In this document: positions 54,111 through 64,000 of the stretch, piece by piece
How positions within the stretch are numbered: position 1 is the stretch's first letter
How the letters are laid out: every line of letters starts with the position of its first letter
NCBI GenBank assembly: GCA_030789695.1
Contig: CM061139.1
Location: 1,999,878-2,063,877, forward strand
DNA from: Scilla litardierei
Lineage: Eukaryota; Streptophyta; Magnoliopsida; Asparagales; Asparagaceae
DNA: 64,000 nucleotides
Direction: 5' to 3'
Program-made: the position numbers and the translations under genes
Notes under the pieces: model-generated
The model's database searches: none
Told to the model about the DNA's origin: nothing
What the model saw: only the letters and a program-made list of their open reading frames with translations

Positions 54111-55889
54111 TGATCGCGTCCGAGTGTACACCCGAAAAACGACTTGTAGTTTTACCGCAAGCGCATGGTGTAGCGGCGAGCGGGTATCGAACTCAGGGAG
54201 GAACAAATGACCGTGTCTCTTTCCAATCACCTAGCTATCAAGAGAATCGAGAATAGTTTGGGGTATAACAACCACAATCGTTCAAATATCAAGAGAAATA
54301 TCAATTTAATAAAACGCCCAGAGATAGGGAATCCCCACTACGGACCTTCTCTCATCATTGTGATTCATAAGTTTCATTATTGCTAAACTTGAATATAGGT
54401 GAACTATTCGCAACTAAATGTAGAACCAAGCTCACGCTCTCGCGCTATTGCTGGTCTATAGCAAACCTAGGATAGGGCCCACTCTCGTGCAAACCCTAGC
54501 CTAAGCCGCTAGCGTGAAGAACGACATCATTGTTCAATCGTATCTCGAGACCACTCTCGTGCAAACTCGAGCAACGACCAAGGTAGTGATAGTTCCTATC
54601 CGTCCAATCTCTTGCAAACGGATATGGGTATAGAATCACAATTAAAAATCCTAGCTTTGGTCCAATCTCTTGCAAACCAAGTCTAGAGAAATCCAATTGT
54701 CAATCTAAATCGAATATCTAGGCCTTCTTATCAATTGGGATCCAATCTCTTGCAAATCCCAATCGATATGAATTCCTAGCTATCCGTAATTAATCAATCT
54801 CAACCTAACCCTAATCAATTCTAGCAACAATTCCATAAATTCATCACAATTTAGAAATAATGTCCATATGGTTCATCCCCATGCCCTAGGACATCAAATA
54901 TACTCACTAGACATCATGCAAATCTCAGAAAAATCAACAATAATATCGGCACAATTCATTGCAAAAGAGAAATAGTGCATAAAAATAGAGTTTTCAATAG
55001 AAATTGACAACCCAATGTAGATGGCAATGATTTCCAGCTGAAAATTCCCCAAAGAGTAGCCCCCAAATCCCTAAAAGAAAGTCTAAAATTTAATTGTTCA
55101 AAAGCTCCCTAAACTAGGGCAAAAACTGGGTTTAAATACCCTTTAAAATCGCCCAAAAAATCGTGCCAAAAATGCCCCTGCGCAGCCCAGAAATCGCAAC
55201 CCTAGCAGCAGGCGGAGCGGTTCACTCGGCCGAGTGACCTTGTCACTCGGCCGAGTGACAAACCCTGTAAAAATACAGTAACTTCGGATGTTTCAGGGTC
55301 TGTCTTCGGGGGATGGCTCGGCCGAGTGGCTTTCATCATTCGGCCGAGTGAGCATTTGTACTCGGCCGAGTAGCCTTCGACATGATCTCTAAAATTTACA
55401 GTAACTTCGGCCTTTCTCTAGACAATTTCCCGGTACCACTCGGGCGAGTGAGATTTCTCACTCGACCGAGTAGGCTTTCTTCGTTCGGCTGAGTATACGC
55501 TAAAATTAGCTCTGTGTGCGTATCCGTTCTGGTCGGCCGAGTGGGGTTTCTTGTTCGGCCAGTGGCTGTTCTGCTCGACCGAGTGATGTGCTGAAATGCC
55601 CGTTTCTCTTCTTTTTGCATCCTCGTCGCTCCTATTGATTTCCTTCTTCTTCCGCTCATCCTCCATCGCTGATAAGTCCTCAAATGAGCCGTGGGTGACA
55701 CTCCTAAGCGCTTGCAAACCCCTTGATCTCAAAATCGCTCCAAATCGCTCCATATTTCCTGAAATACGACAAAAACAAGAAATAGTGAAAAGTATCGTAA
55801 TATTGTCGAATTATCATGAAAAACGCGATATGGGCGATCAAAATGGCATGCAAACATGCAGAAAAAGGGTATAAAATATGGAGTGATCA
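54111..55889 (-). repeat. E' LTR (Athila-like, relative of E)
   Basis: 1779 bp, minus orientation (TGATCACTCC...GACGCGATCA). It keeps the same order of parts as the E LTR: ACTCGGCCGAGT cluster (55218-55590), TATTTAAA-type TATA near 55130, and five-hairpin array (54473-54763). It is clearly diverged from E. It has a polypurine tract on one side and a primer site on the other. Confidence 0.85.
54473..54763 (-). repeat. Array of five constant-loop hairpins (E' LTR)
   Basis: Same five positions as in E. Arms, in element sense: ATTGGGA/TCCCAAT, TTGG/CCAA with outer TAG/CTA, TATCCG/CGGATA, CTCGAG/CTCGAG, TAGGG/CCCTA. Three loops are TTTGCAAGAGATTGGA; the two nearest the primer-site end carry TTTGCACGAGAGTGG. 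Arms differ from E but remain paired. Confidence 0.85.
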
Positions 55890-57293
55890 AAATCCCCCAA
55901 GCTTACCTCTTACTCGTCCTCGAAGAAGATAAGTAAAAGGCGAACCCGACGGAAAAAATAATAAAAAGAAAAGACGGAAGAGATAGAAAATAAGGAAGAA
56001 AGCAAAGAGAGCAATGCTAGATCATTTTATCAGGACGTGGGCCTTGCTTACTCATATAGCATATGGCGAATATAAAACACATGCCAAAGATTTTTATCTC
56101 GATATCATGGTATAAAGAGGCATTCAAAATAGAAAACCCGAGAATAGCAAAATAATATGAAATATGGAATCATTCTAGAATTAACATCGTCTGAAGCATC
56201 TAAAGCGGTATACATAATCATAGACCACACACTTTTCAATTGAATGCTTTCTATTTGGAGTATAAGAGATATCACACAATATGGATCAACAAGAATAGAA
56301 AGGTATGGTTTTCATGAAATGCATGCTAAGTTTCAATTCCTAAATTTCGTAAACTTTTAGTAATCTCACCGAGTATAGAAAATTACCTAGCTTAGGTTGT
56401 CATGCACAGTCAAGTAGTCACTCTCTCACACATCATTGGATCCTCTCCCCCAAGCTTATCTATAAGCGTGGTGGCATAAGATAAATCAATAAGTACGTTC
56501 CCCATTTTTTGAAGCTAAAAAAAATAAAAACAAAAGAGTGAAGAAAGAGAGAAAGAGTATAATATGGGATCATGTATAAGATTCTTTTCTCATTTCTTCT
56601 TCTTCTTCTTCTTTTTTTAATATAGCATATATACATCTGAGATCCCAAATCAAAAGACAGAAAGATATTCATATTTTTTTTCATTTTGATCTTGGGGAAT
56701 TGGAGCATGGAATCCAATAGTTGGGGAAATGCCATTGATAGAATCGCTAAAGGGAGATTCACCAATGAATATAAGTGTAGAAATAATGCTCAAGATATGT
56801 GGAGAAAGAAATAAATGTAACACTCGGTTCACTCTATAGGACGTGCACGACAACTTTCAGCAGAGTAATGTAATCTACTCAGTTTAATCTCAGAAAGTAA
56901 ACTAGTCCAGTTATATCAACCTAACATACATTCATTCAACCTGAAAGTGAGGCGTACAGTTTTCATGCAATAAGAAGTGATATAAGAAAGGAAGGTAGTA
57001 CTCCAGATATAAGCAATCAATGCGTGAAGCTTGGTGTGTTTTTCTACGAAGAGTATACGGTAAAAATTATCAGATTCAGCTAATAAAAGAATTTCATCCA
57101 TATACATATATGAAGGTGTGGGTTATTATCTCAAATGCATAGCAAGACATATCATATGATATCTGAAATGAAAATTATGGCATGACAAAGTAATATGCAT
57201 ATAGAGATAAGCTAGCACCATGTCATCATCATCACAGATAATTCATCTCTAGCAAAAAGATGAAAGAAATAAGGATAAAAAGGAAATAAAACT
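55890..57293 (-). other. E' 3' internal region with polypurine tracts
   Basis: Minus strand: AAGCTTGGGGGATTT at 55890-55904 abuts the LTR, and AAGCTTGGGGGAGAGGA lies near 56445-56461. The rest is AT-rich and parallels 26810-28245 of element E. It is cut at 57293 by chromovirus D. Confidence 0.75.
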
Positions 57294-59555
57294 TGTCACG
57301 CCCTGCTTCCCAAAAATGGAGGCGAGACGTGAGAAGTTCCGCACAGACGTGGAGCTGTGAAGCCACACGCCTGATAAGCGTCGATATCTGAATATATATG
57401 CAGGTCCCTGTAAGTGCAAACGGAACAACAATAATAATAACATGGTAAGCGAGACTGATAAAAGTTAACCAATCTCAGAATTTGTCCACAACAATATTCA
57501 ACATCACAGAAAAGCCATCAGGCTAAAGGAAAGAGTCTAAAGGCCCAAAACATGGCCAACAAAACGACAACATAACAAAGTATTGGTGCTGCGCACCAAC
57601 AACTACAACAGTCTAAAATAAAAGGGAAAGCTCAACGAAGACACTAGGACTGGTCCCCGGTGTCCACGTACTCCTCCTCGGAGAACGCGGGTCCTGACTC
57701 GGCGTCAGCGAACACCACGTCCTCTCCAACGAACTCTGGCTCAGGATCTAACATGTGTCACCCAAAAGAGTGAGGGGCACATGTCAGCAAGTCTAAAAGA
57801 CTTGTGCAAGGAAACTGAAAGTAAACTAACAACCTAACAGTTCAAGTAGGATGCAATGACATGACATTTAAGTATGATGCAACAGTTAAAAAAGGACAAG
57901 AAGGGACAAGCACGCACGATGTAGCAAAAGCTACCAAATCACTAATTCACGAGTCACTTATCACGATTTTCACTTATCACGAATCACTTATCACGATTTT
58001 CACTTTGTGCTCAGAGTTTCCGTCTTTTGGCTAGAGTGGTTGATCGGGCCAACTCCTAAGCTCAAGCGACCGTTTAACCCTACCCCTCCACGTGTATCGA
58101 GCGTTGGGATTAGCAACACACTAGCTCGCTTCTGGATCACGAGCCAGGAAGTGTATTTGGCTTAGGGGTGCACCTAGCATTGATCACTGTGTAGGAGTCA
58201 AAATCCTACTCGCCGTAGCTTACATTTTAAAGTAGCGTGTGCTACGCAATCACGATGAACAATCAATGTATGCAATGACATGAACAGATATTCGCGTACC
58301 GTTAATTGAAATTAAACATGACATACAAGCATGATGAAGGTGACGGATCTAGCTTCGTTGTCAAGCTAGATCAAAGGGCGTCTAGGCAGCTATCCTTTCA
58401 CTGCCTAGTCTCTTTTACGCTAAAACAAGGAAATGGCCAAAGGTTTGACCTAAAACCCTAAGTGGCAAGTTTCACTTGCCTAGTACCGAGGATGACGATT
58501 GCGAAGGTTCATCTCACAATCGCTAATCTACAGGGAATGTCGCAAATCGTTAGCGGAAGAACGATGTAGAGCAAGCACGACGACGGAAGAACGATCCGGG
58601 AAACTATGGCTCAGATCTGGAAACGGCGAGAAAACCTTGGAGAAATTGGGATTTGGGGTTTTGGGGGTTGGCCGATGGCCTAGGGGAGGTGGCCGGTGCA
58701 AGGAGGGGGTGAGGGGGCTCCGGGGATGAAGGAGGAGAGCTAGGGAATGTTGGATGAGTATTGGGGAAGAAGGAGGCTCAGAAGGAAATGAAAGAAGAAA
58801 GAAAACGATCGGGGGGTTTAATTAGGATTCATGCAGCGGCTGGGCAAACCCTAGGTTTTCGACAGCGGTTAGTCGGTGAAAGAAGGTTGGCTGACCGACT
58901 AGTTTAAGAACTAGTCGGTCGGTCGTTCTACTGTGACCGACTAAGAGCAAGCAGCGAAAAAGGAATAAAATCTGGGAAATTGAATTAGTCGGTCTGTGAA
59001 GGCCCGTCGACCGACTAGTTTGCAACCTAGTCGGTCGGTGAGTGTTCATTGACCGACTAACGATAAATAATAACTTAGGTAAAATTTATCAAAGGAACTA
59101 GTCGGTCTGAGAGCAAGTTCTGACCGACTAGTTGCGCATCTAGTCGGTCGGTGGTTGTTCTTAGACCGACTAAGAGTAAACAGTAACTTCTGAATTATTG
59201 ATTTAATGAACTAGTCGGTTTGAGAAGAGTTCCTGACCGACTAGATTGGAATCTAGTCGGTTGGTTCTCCTTCTTGAACAAACTAAATTGCACGAAAAGT
59301 GCCGAATTGAAGCGCGAAGCTTTGAGAAGATTTCTATAGCTTCTAAGATCACTCTAACTCTAAAATATGAGCGATTTGAAGTTCGTCATGAGTGAATTAC
59401 TCCAAGATCAACGATTTAAGGAAGAGGCTTGAAAATCACGACGAAACGATCGAAAACGAAAGCTACGGAGATGGAAAATCACACATAAGGAGAAAATCCA
59501 CTAAAACATATATATAATATAGAAAATCCAAATACATGAAAAACTAGTTGTTACA
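57294..59555 (-). repeat. Chromovirus D 3' LTR
   Basis: TGTAACAACTAG...GGAAGCAGGGCGTGACA on the minus strand. A U3 array of AGTCGGTC/GACCGACT motifs lies at 58866-59285, four units. The micro-ORF is at 57644-57754. Confidence 0.9.
57644..57754 (-). CDS. Acidic micro-ORF in D LTR (36 aa), copy 3
   Basis: Begins MLDPEPE and ends EYVDTGDQS, same start and stop as the other two copies with one extra codon near the Glu run. Many differences from the other copies are synonymous or keep acidic character. Confidence 0.45.
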   Translation of the reverse strand: MLDPEPEFVGEDVVFADAESGPAFSEEEYVDTGDQS

Positions 59556-59569
59556 TCCTCCCCAACTTA
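59556..59569 (-). other. Chromovirus D polypurine tract
   Basis: TAAGTTGGGGAGGA on the minus strand, immediately before the LTR. Confidence 0.8.
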
Positions 59570-59601
59570 AGAAAAATTCCGTCCTCGGAATTTCCCAACA
59601 C

Positions 59602-60504
59602 TCACGTGTCCGGGAACAAAAGTGGGTAACGCTCTCTCATCCCATCCTCTCTCTCCCAAGTAGACTCTCCTGGCGAGCCGTGTCGCCACATCACCCTCAC
59701 AAGATTGACAACCTTGTTCTGGAGTGACTTCTGACGCTTGTCCAAAATCTGCACTGGCTGCTGGTCATACGTCATATCAGGGCGAACGGTAATCTCCGAG
59801 AAATCCACAGCATGAGATGGATCGCTAATGTATCGACGAAGCTGCGACACATGGAAAACATTGTGAACTCCTTCCAAAGATGGCGGCAAGGCCAAGCGGT
59901 AGGCTACCTCGCCAACTCTCTCCAGAACGTCAAACGGTCCAATGTATCGCGGGCTCAACTTCCCTCGCTTCCCAAAGAGAATCACACCACGATTCGGGGA
60001 AATCTTCAAGAACACATGGTCGCCTGGCTGAAATTCCAAAGGACGCCGTTTAGCATCCGTCCAATGCTTAAAACTGTCCTGAGCAATCCTCAGCCTCTCC
60101 TGAATGTTCCTGACAACATCCACAGCCTCCACAATCATCTCAGGTCCCAACAGCTCCCGATCACCAACGTCATCCCAACTCAATGGCGATCGACATTTCC
60201 TCCCATAAAGTGCGGCGAAAGGCGCCATGCCAATGCTCGCCTGGAAGCTGTTGTTGTAGGAAAACTCTACCAGATGTAGATGGTCCTCCCACGAACCCTT
60301 GAAATCCAACATGCACACCCTCAGCATGTCCTCCAAGATCTGAATCGTCCTCTCGGACTGGCCATCTGTCTGTAGATGGTACGCCGTGCTGAAACTCAGA
60401 CGTGTACCCAAACTCTTCTGCAAACTCTGCCAGAACTGAGATGTGAACCTCGTGTCTCTGTCTGACACGATACTCACGGGGACTCCGTGAAGTCGTACGT
60501 TCTC
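59602..60504 (-). pseudogene. pol: Chromovirus D integrase C part and chromodomain (exon 3)
   Basis: An open frame to TAG at 59602: [57 protein letters not shown], the [25 protein letters not shown] module, then a C-terminal chromodomain ([27 protein letters not shown]...ATWE-type [17 protein letters not shown]). The chromodomain would steer integration to marked chromatin. This segment is intact; the element is broken elsewhere. Confidence 0.88.
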
Positions 60505-60578
60505 CTGCACGATTCACGTTACATCACTATCCAAACTAGGAAAAGGAAATAGAACCGGAGAGTAAAATTTTTTTTTAC
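60505..60578 (-). other. Putative intron 2 of chromovirus D (inside integrase)
   Basis: 74 bp, GTAAAAA...AATCGTGCAG, phase 0, between YLE and ENVRLHG, the same codon as intron 2 of C. It contains in-frame stops when read through. Confidence 0.6.
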
Positions 60579-61215
60579 CTCCAAGTATCTCCTTGCTAGC
60601 GCCTCAGTGGACTGCCCTACTCGGAATGGAATAAAGTGCACAGATTTGGTCAATCGATCTACGATCACCCAAATCGCGTCATTCTGCTTCGGACTCCGAG
60701 GTAGTCCAGTCACGAAATCCATAGTGATGTGTTGCCACTTCCACTCTGGAATCGGAAGCGGTTGTAGCAACCCTGCCGTACGCTGATGCTCCGCCTTTAC
60801 TTGCTGGAAAACCAGACACTTGGCTACACTCCGAGCCACACTTCTCTTCATACCATGCCACCAAAAGTTCAGACGAAGATCCTTGTACATCTTGGTGCCA
60901 CCAGGATGCACAGAATACGGCGAACTGTGTGCCTCCACCAATAACTCCTCTCTGATATCCCCAGCTGGCATACATAGCATGGCTCCATATCTCAACGAGA
61001 CATCCTCATGAATCAAAAAGTCAGTCCGCAGACCGGCTTCTACCTGCTCCCAAATCTTCACCAGCTTCGGGTCTCCAGCCTGGCCAGCCTTGATCCTATC
61101 CATAATCGACGACTGAATCTGCAACTCATCAACGAAGAGGCCTCTCCAGGAAGAACAATCTCCACACCAGACTCGCAAAAATCCTACCGCAATCTCCACT
61201 ACGAAGTCAACAACA
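60579..61215 (-). pseudogene. pol: Chromovirus D RNase H/integrase junction and integrase N part
   Basis: Linker LQIQSSIMDRIKAGQAGDPKLVKIW, then the integrase zinc region HSSPYSVHPGGTKMYKDLRLNFWWHGMK and AKCLVFQQVKAEHQR (the last zinc Cys replaced by Phe), then DFVTGLP and DRLTKSVHFIPF. A frameshift near 61200-61215 separates it from RNase H. Confidence 0.85.
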
Positions 61216-62997
61216 TCACCGCTGGAAGCCTACTCAGCGCATCCGGGACCACATTCACCTTGCCAGGGTGATACTGCAAATCAATCTCATAATCCTCCAT
61301 GAGCTCCAACCATCGACGCTGTCGCATGTTGAGCTCCTTTTGAGTAAAAATATACTTCAAGCTTTTGTGATCGGTGAAGATCTTCACTTTCTCACTCAGC
61401 AGGAAGTGCATCCAAATCTTGAGCGCAAACACGACAGCAGCCAACTCCAAGTCGTGTGTCGGGTAATTCTTTTCATGAGTCTTGAGCTGACGCGAAGCAT
61501 ACGCCACAACATGCCCGTGCTGATGCAACACATAACCGAGACCCTTGCCAAAAGCATCGCAAAAGATCTCAAATCCCCCGCTGCGATCAGGCACAACAAG
61601 AATAGGGACAGTCGTCAATCTCTCTCTCAGAACACCAAAAGCATTCTCACAATCACCCGACCAAACAAAAGGCACATCCTTCCGCGTCAATCTGGTCATC
61701 GGCTCAGCAATACGAGAAAAGTCCTTAATGAAGCGCCGATAATAACCAGCAAGTCCAAGGAAACTTCGGATCTCAGACACTGACTGCGGAACAGGCCACT
61801 CCCGAATAGCCTTAATCTTCTCGGGATCCACCGAAATACCATCTCCAGAAACCACATGCCCGAGAAAAGCAACTCGGTCCAGCCAAAACTCGCACTTTGA
61901 AAACTTAGCATACAAACGATGCCTCCTCAAAATCTCCAACGTCGTCCTCAAGTGCGAGGCATGCTCTTCCTCCGACTTAGAATAGATCAGAATGTCGTCA
62001 ATAAAGATAACGACAAACTTGTCTAAAAAGTCGTAGAAAATCAGGTTCATCAAATTCATGAAAACTGCGGGAGCGTTGGTTACACCTAAAGGCATAACTA
62101 CGAACTCGTAGTGTCCATACTTCGTCCTGAACGCTGTCTTCGGAACGTCTTCCTTCTTCACCTTCAGCGGATGATAACCACTCCTCAGATCCAACTTCGA
62201 AAACACCCTCGATCCTCCAAGCTGATTAAAAATATCATCGATACGAGGCAACGGGTATTTATTCTTGATGGTCACCGTATTCAGCTCCCGATAGTCCACG
62301 CACATGCGACGCGAACCATCCTTCTTCTTTACCAGCAGCACCGGTGCTCCCCACGGAGACACACTAGGATTGATATAACCCTTCTGTAAAAGCTCATTCA
62401 GCTGCTTCCGCAATTCCTCTAACTCTGCTGGAGCCATACGATATGGCACCTTCGAAATCGGCTATGCTCCCGGAATAAGATCAATCGAAAACTCGAGAGC
62501 TCGATCGGGTGGCAATCCAGACATCTCCTCGGGGAAGACGTCATCGAATTCACGCACTACATCAGGCCTCTCCAGCTCCATCTGCATAGCCACAATCTCT
62601 AGTGGCCTGGCCCGAAATTTGACAGGGCCAAGCGAACTGCTACTCCGGTTGAACTCAAATACTGGATGTCCGAGAATCTCAAACACCACCTTCTTCCTCC
62701 GACAGTCGATCATAGCATAGAAGCTCGCAAGCCAATCCATTCCAAGGACTGCATCGTAGTTGATGATGTCGTGGACGATGAAATCAGTGTAAAGCTCATG
62801 TCCACAAACCACCAACGAGCAAGATTTGCAACCACGACGCACCGAGACCACGCCATTCCCTGTAACGATATTCCAACTCCTCGGAAGAGGGGACGTCGTC
62901 AAGGAATGCTTCTCCACGAAGCTCCGGGAAATAATGCACATCGATGCACCAAAGTCAAAGAGGACTCGTGCAGGAAATGTGCAAACCAAAACCACAC
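61199..62997 (-). pseudogene. pol: Chromovirus D protease, RT and RNase H (exon 2)
   Basis: Protease: VLFDFGASMCIISRSF, where the catalytic DTG/DSG is DFG, so probably inactive. The later block VLGMDWLASFYAMIDC is kept. A TAG at 62462 falls in the protease-RT linker, where Gln is expected. [42 protein letters not shown], catalytic [10 protein letters not shown] near 62000. RNase [48 protein letters not shown] and RNase H are otherwise open. Confidence 0.9.
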
Positions 62998-63115
62998 CTT
63001 AACAAGCAATTTAACAATCAAATCCTATTCTAGCAACCAATCATATGCAAGCAACCAAACATGATCTAATAACTAAAACTAATTAAGGAAAGAAAACCGC
63101 TAGATTGAGAGTTAC
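62998..63115 (-). other. Putative intron 1 of chromovirus D (gag/protease junction)
   Basis: 118 bp, starts GTAACTC, ends TTGTTAAG, AT-rich. Removal joins VIAG to VVLVC in frame, at the same codon and phase as intron 1 of C. Read through, the frame stops within it (TAG near 63066). Confidence 0.6.
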
Positions 63116-64000
63116 CTGCGATAACCTCATCCACTGCCTCGCTCTCCACAGCGGTCATCAGAAAAGCTTGCCTCCTCGGCTGAAAAGCCTGATGAAAGGC
63201 CTGCCTTTGTGGAACAAGAGCCGCTCCACGTCCAGCAGGAACAGACGCTCTCTGCTGCAACGGCTGTGCTGCAACAGGTGGTCTCCAAGGCTGCTTGATA
63301 CTCGGACAATCCTTCAGAGAATGTGAAGCATCACCACAGCCCAAACACTGACCCAAATGCCTCCGGCACTGGTCCTTCACATGACCCGGCTTGCCACAAT
63401 GATTGCAAGTCTTCAGAACAGGCCCACCTGGCCTCTTGAACTGAGCTAGATGGTTGGGCCTGAATCCTGGTCTCGTCACTGCCCTGGCCTGCTCCATAGG
63501 CCTCTTCCCAGCCCGAGAAGCAAGTCCTCTCCTCTGGCTCAGGTTCAGCTCCTACCTCCTCGCAGCCACCAGAACCTTCTGGTAAGACTACAGATCAGAA
63601 GAAGACACGAAACTCTGAAGCTCCAAAGCAAGTCCCTGTAGGAACCTCTGAGCCCTCTCATCAGCTTCATGCACCATCTTCGGTGCGAACCGACTCAGCC
63701 TAGTGAACTCTTGGTGGTACTGGTCCACCGTCAAGCTCCCTTGCTTCAGCTTAATAAAACGCTGCAGCATCTCCTTCCTGGCAGCCTTCGGAAAGAACTC
63801 TTCATCAAACCTGGACTTAAAGGTAGCCCAAGCTATCGGCTCCACCAGCATCTTCTCTTCAGCATCCCACCAGTTCCGAGCATTATCCTTGAGTTGCCTC
63901 TTCGACAGATCAACCCATCCAGCCGGGCTGATCTTCGCCATCTTCAAATTATCCTCTATGTTCCGAATCCACTCATCGGCGGCTAGAGGACCCTCAGACC
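63116..64000 (-). pseudogene. gag: Chromovirus D gag (exon 1, N end outside window)
   Basis: The gag core (WWDAEEKMLVEPIAWATFKSRF, EMLQRFIKLKQGSLTVDQY, LSRFAPKMV) is followed by two CCHC knuckles, CNHCGKPGHVKDQC and CLGCGDASHSLKDC (63300-63410). A Gln/Pro-rich tail ends at VIAG, the intron 1 border. TAG stops at about 63588 and 63555 stand where CAG (Gln) is likely. Confidence 0.85.

Larger units (their letters stand above)
57294..64000 (-). mobile_element. Chromovirus D (Ty3/Gypsy), 3' LTR to gag, runs off the window
   Basis: Minus strand: gag (to 64000), protease, RT, RNase H, integrase, chromodomain, polypurine tract and a 2262-bp LTR. It is inserted in E'. It is the full-length relative of the G-type LTRs and a cousin of chromovirus C. 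C-terminal chromodomain and integrase blocks fit the Tekay/Del group of plant chromoviruses. Several stops and one frameshift make this copy inactive. Confidence 0.9.

Overview
The window is a block of plant nuclear DNA made almost entirely of nested LTR retrotransposons. I see no convincing host gene, tRNA, rRNA or CRISPR array. Flowering-plant origin is suggested by the element types: Ty3 chromoviruses, an Athila-like Ty3 element with a tRNA-Asp primer site, a Tat-like Ty3 element with an antisense ORF, and SIRE-like and other Ty1/Copia elements with initiator-Met-type primer sites. I cannot name the species.

Layout, by names used here. Copia-F (minus; LTR 50945-52493, PBS and leader 50797-50944) is the outermost container. 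Its leader is interrupted by chromovirus C (plus; LTR pieces 901-2619 and 7253-7501 / 14388-15183 / 49207-50796, degraded gag-pol 2732-7215). Within C lie a partial G-type chromovirus LTR (1-900), a decayed Tat-like element (7502-14387) and Copia-A (plus, 15184-49201, TSD ACCAC). Copia-A holds Copia-B (minus, 17985-37380, TSD ATTCA) in its gag and a G-type solo LTR (40221-42652) at the integrase/RT boundary. Copia-B holds the youngest element, Athila-like E (plus, 18466-30063, TSD CGTAT), inside one of its LTRs. Taking E and one TSD copy out leaves that LTR at 530 bp, the same length as its partner, and the gag frame of Copia-A runs on across the Copia-B insertion. Right of Copia-F come a short repeat-bearing stretch, a Copia-LTR-like fragment (52989-53883), part of a second Athila-like element E' (minus, 53884-57293) and, inserted in it, chromovirus D (minus, 57294 to beyond 64000), the full-length relative of the G-type LTRs.

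How the parts work. Only E ORF1 (gag-protease, 922 codons) and E ORF2 (723 codons) are fully open. E lacks reverse transcriptase, RNase H and integrase and must have been moved by another element. Copia-B has one in-frame stop in an otherwise complete gag-pol. A, C, D and the Tat-like element are pseudogenes.

Most interesting signals. (1) The E LTRs carry five hairpins with one near-constant 16-nt loop and different stems; in E' the stems are changed on both arms, so pairing is kept. (2) Palindromic 10-13 bp motifs are clustered upstream of the TATA box in several LTR families, and a near-identical module is shared by a Copia LTR and a chromovirus LTR. (3) E and Copia-A each repeat their own LTR motif inside the element, ahead of the extra ORF; in E a TATA box follows 12 bp later, which looks like an internal promoter. 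(4) Chromoviruses C and D share two intron-like interruptions at identical positions. (5) A 35-36 codon acidic ORF is kept in three G-type LTRs, with an in-frame length change.
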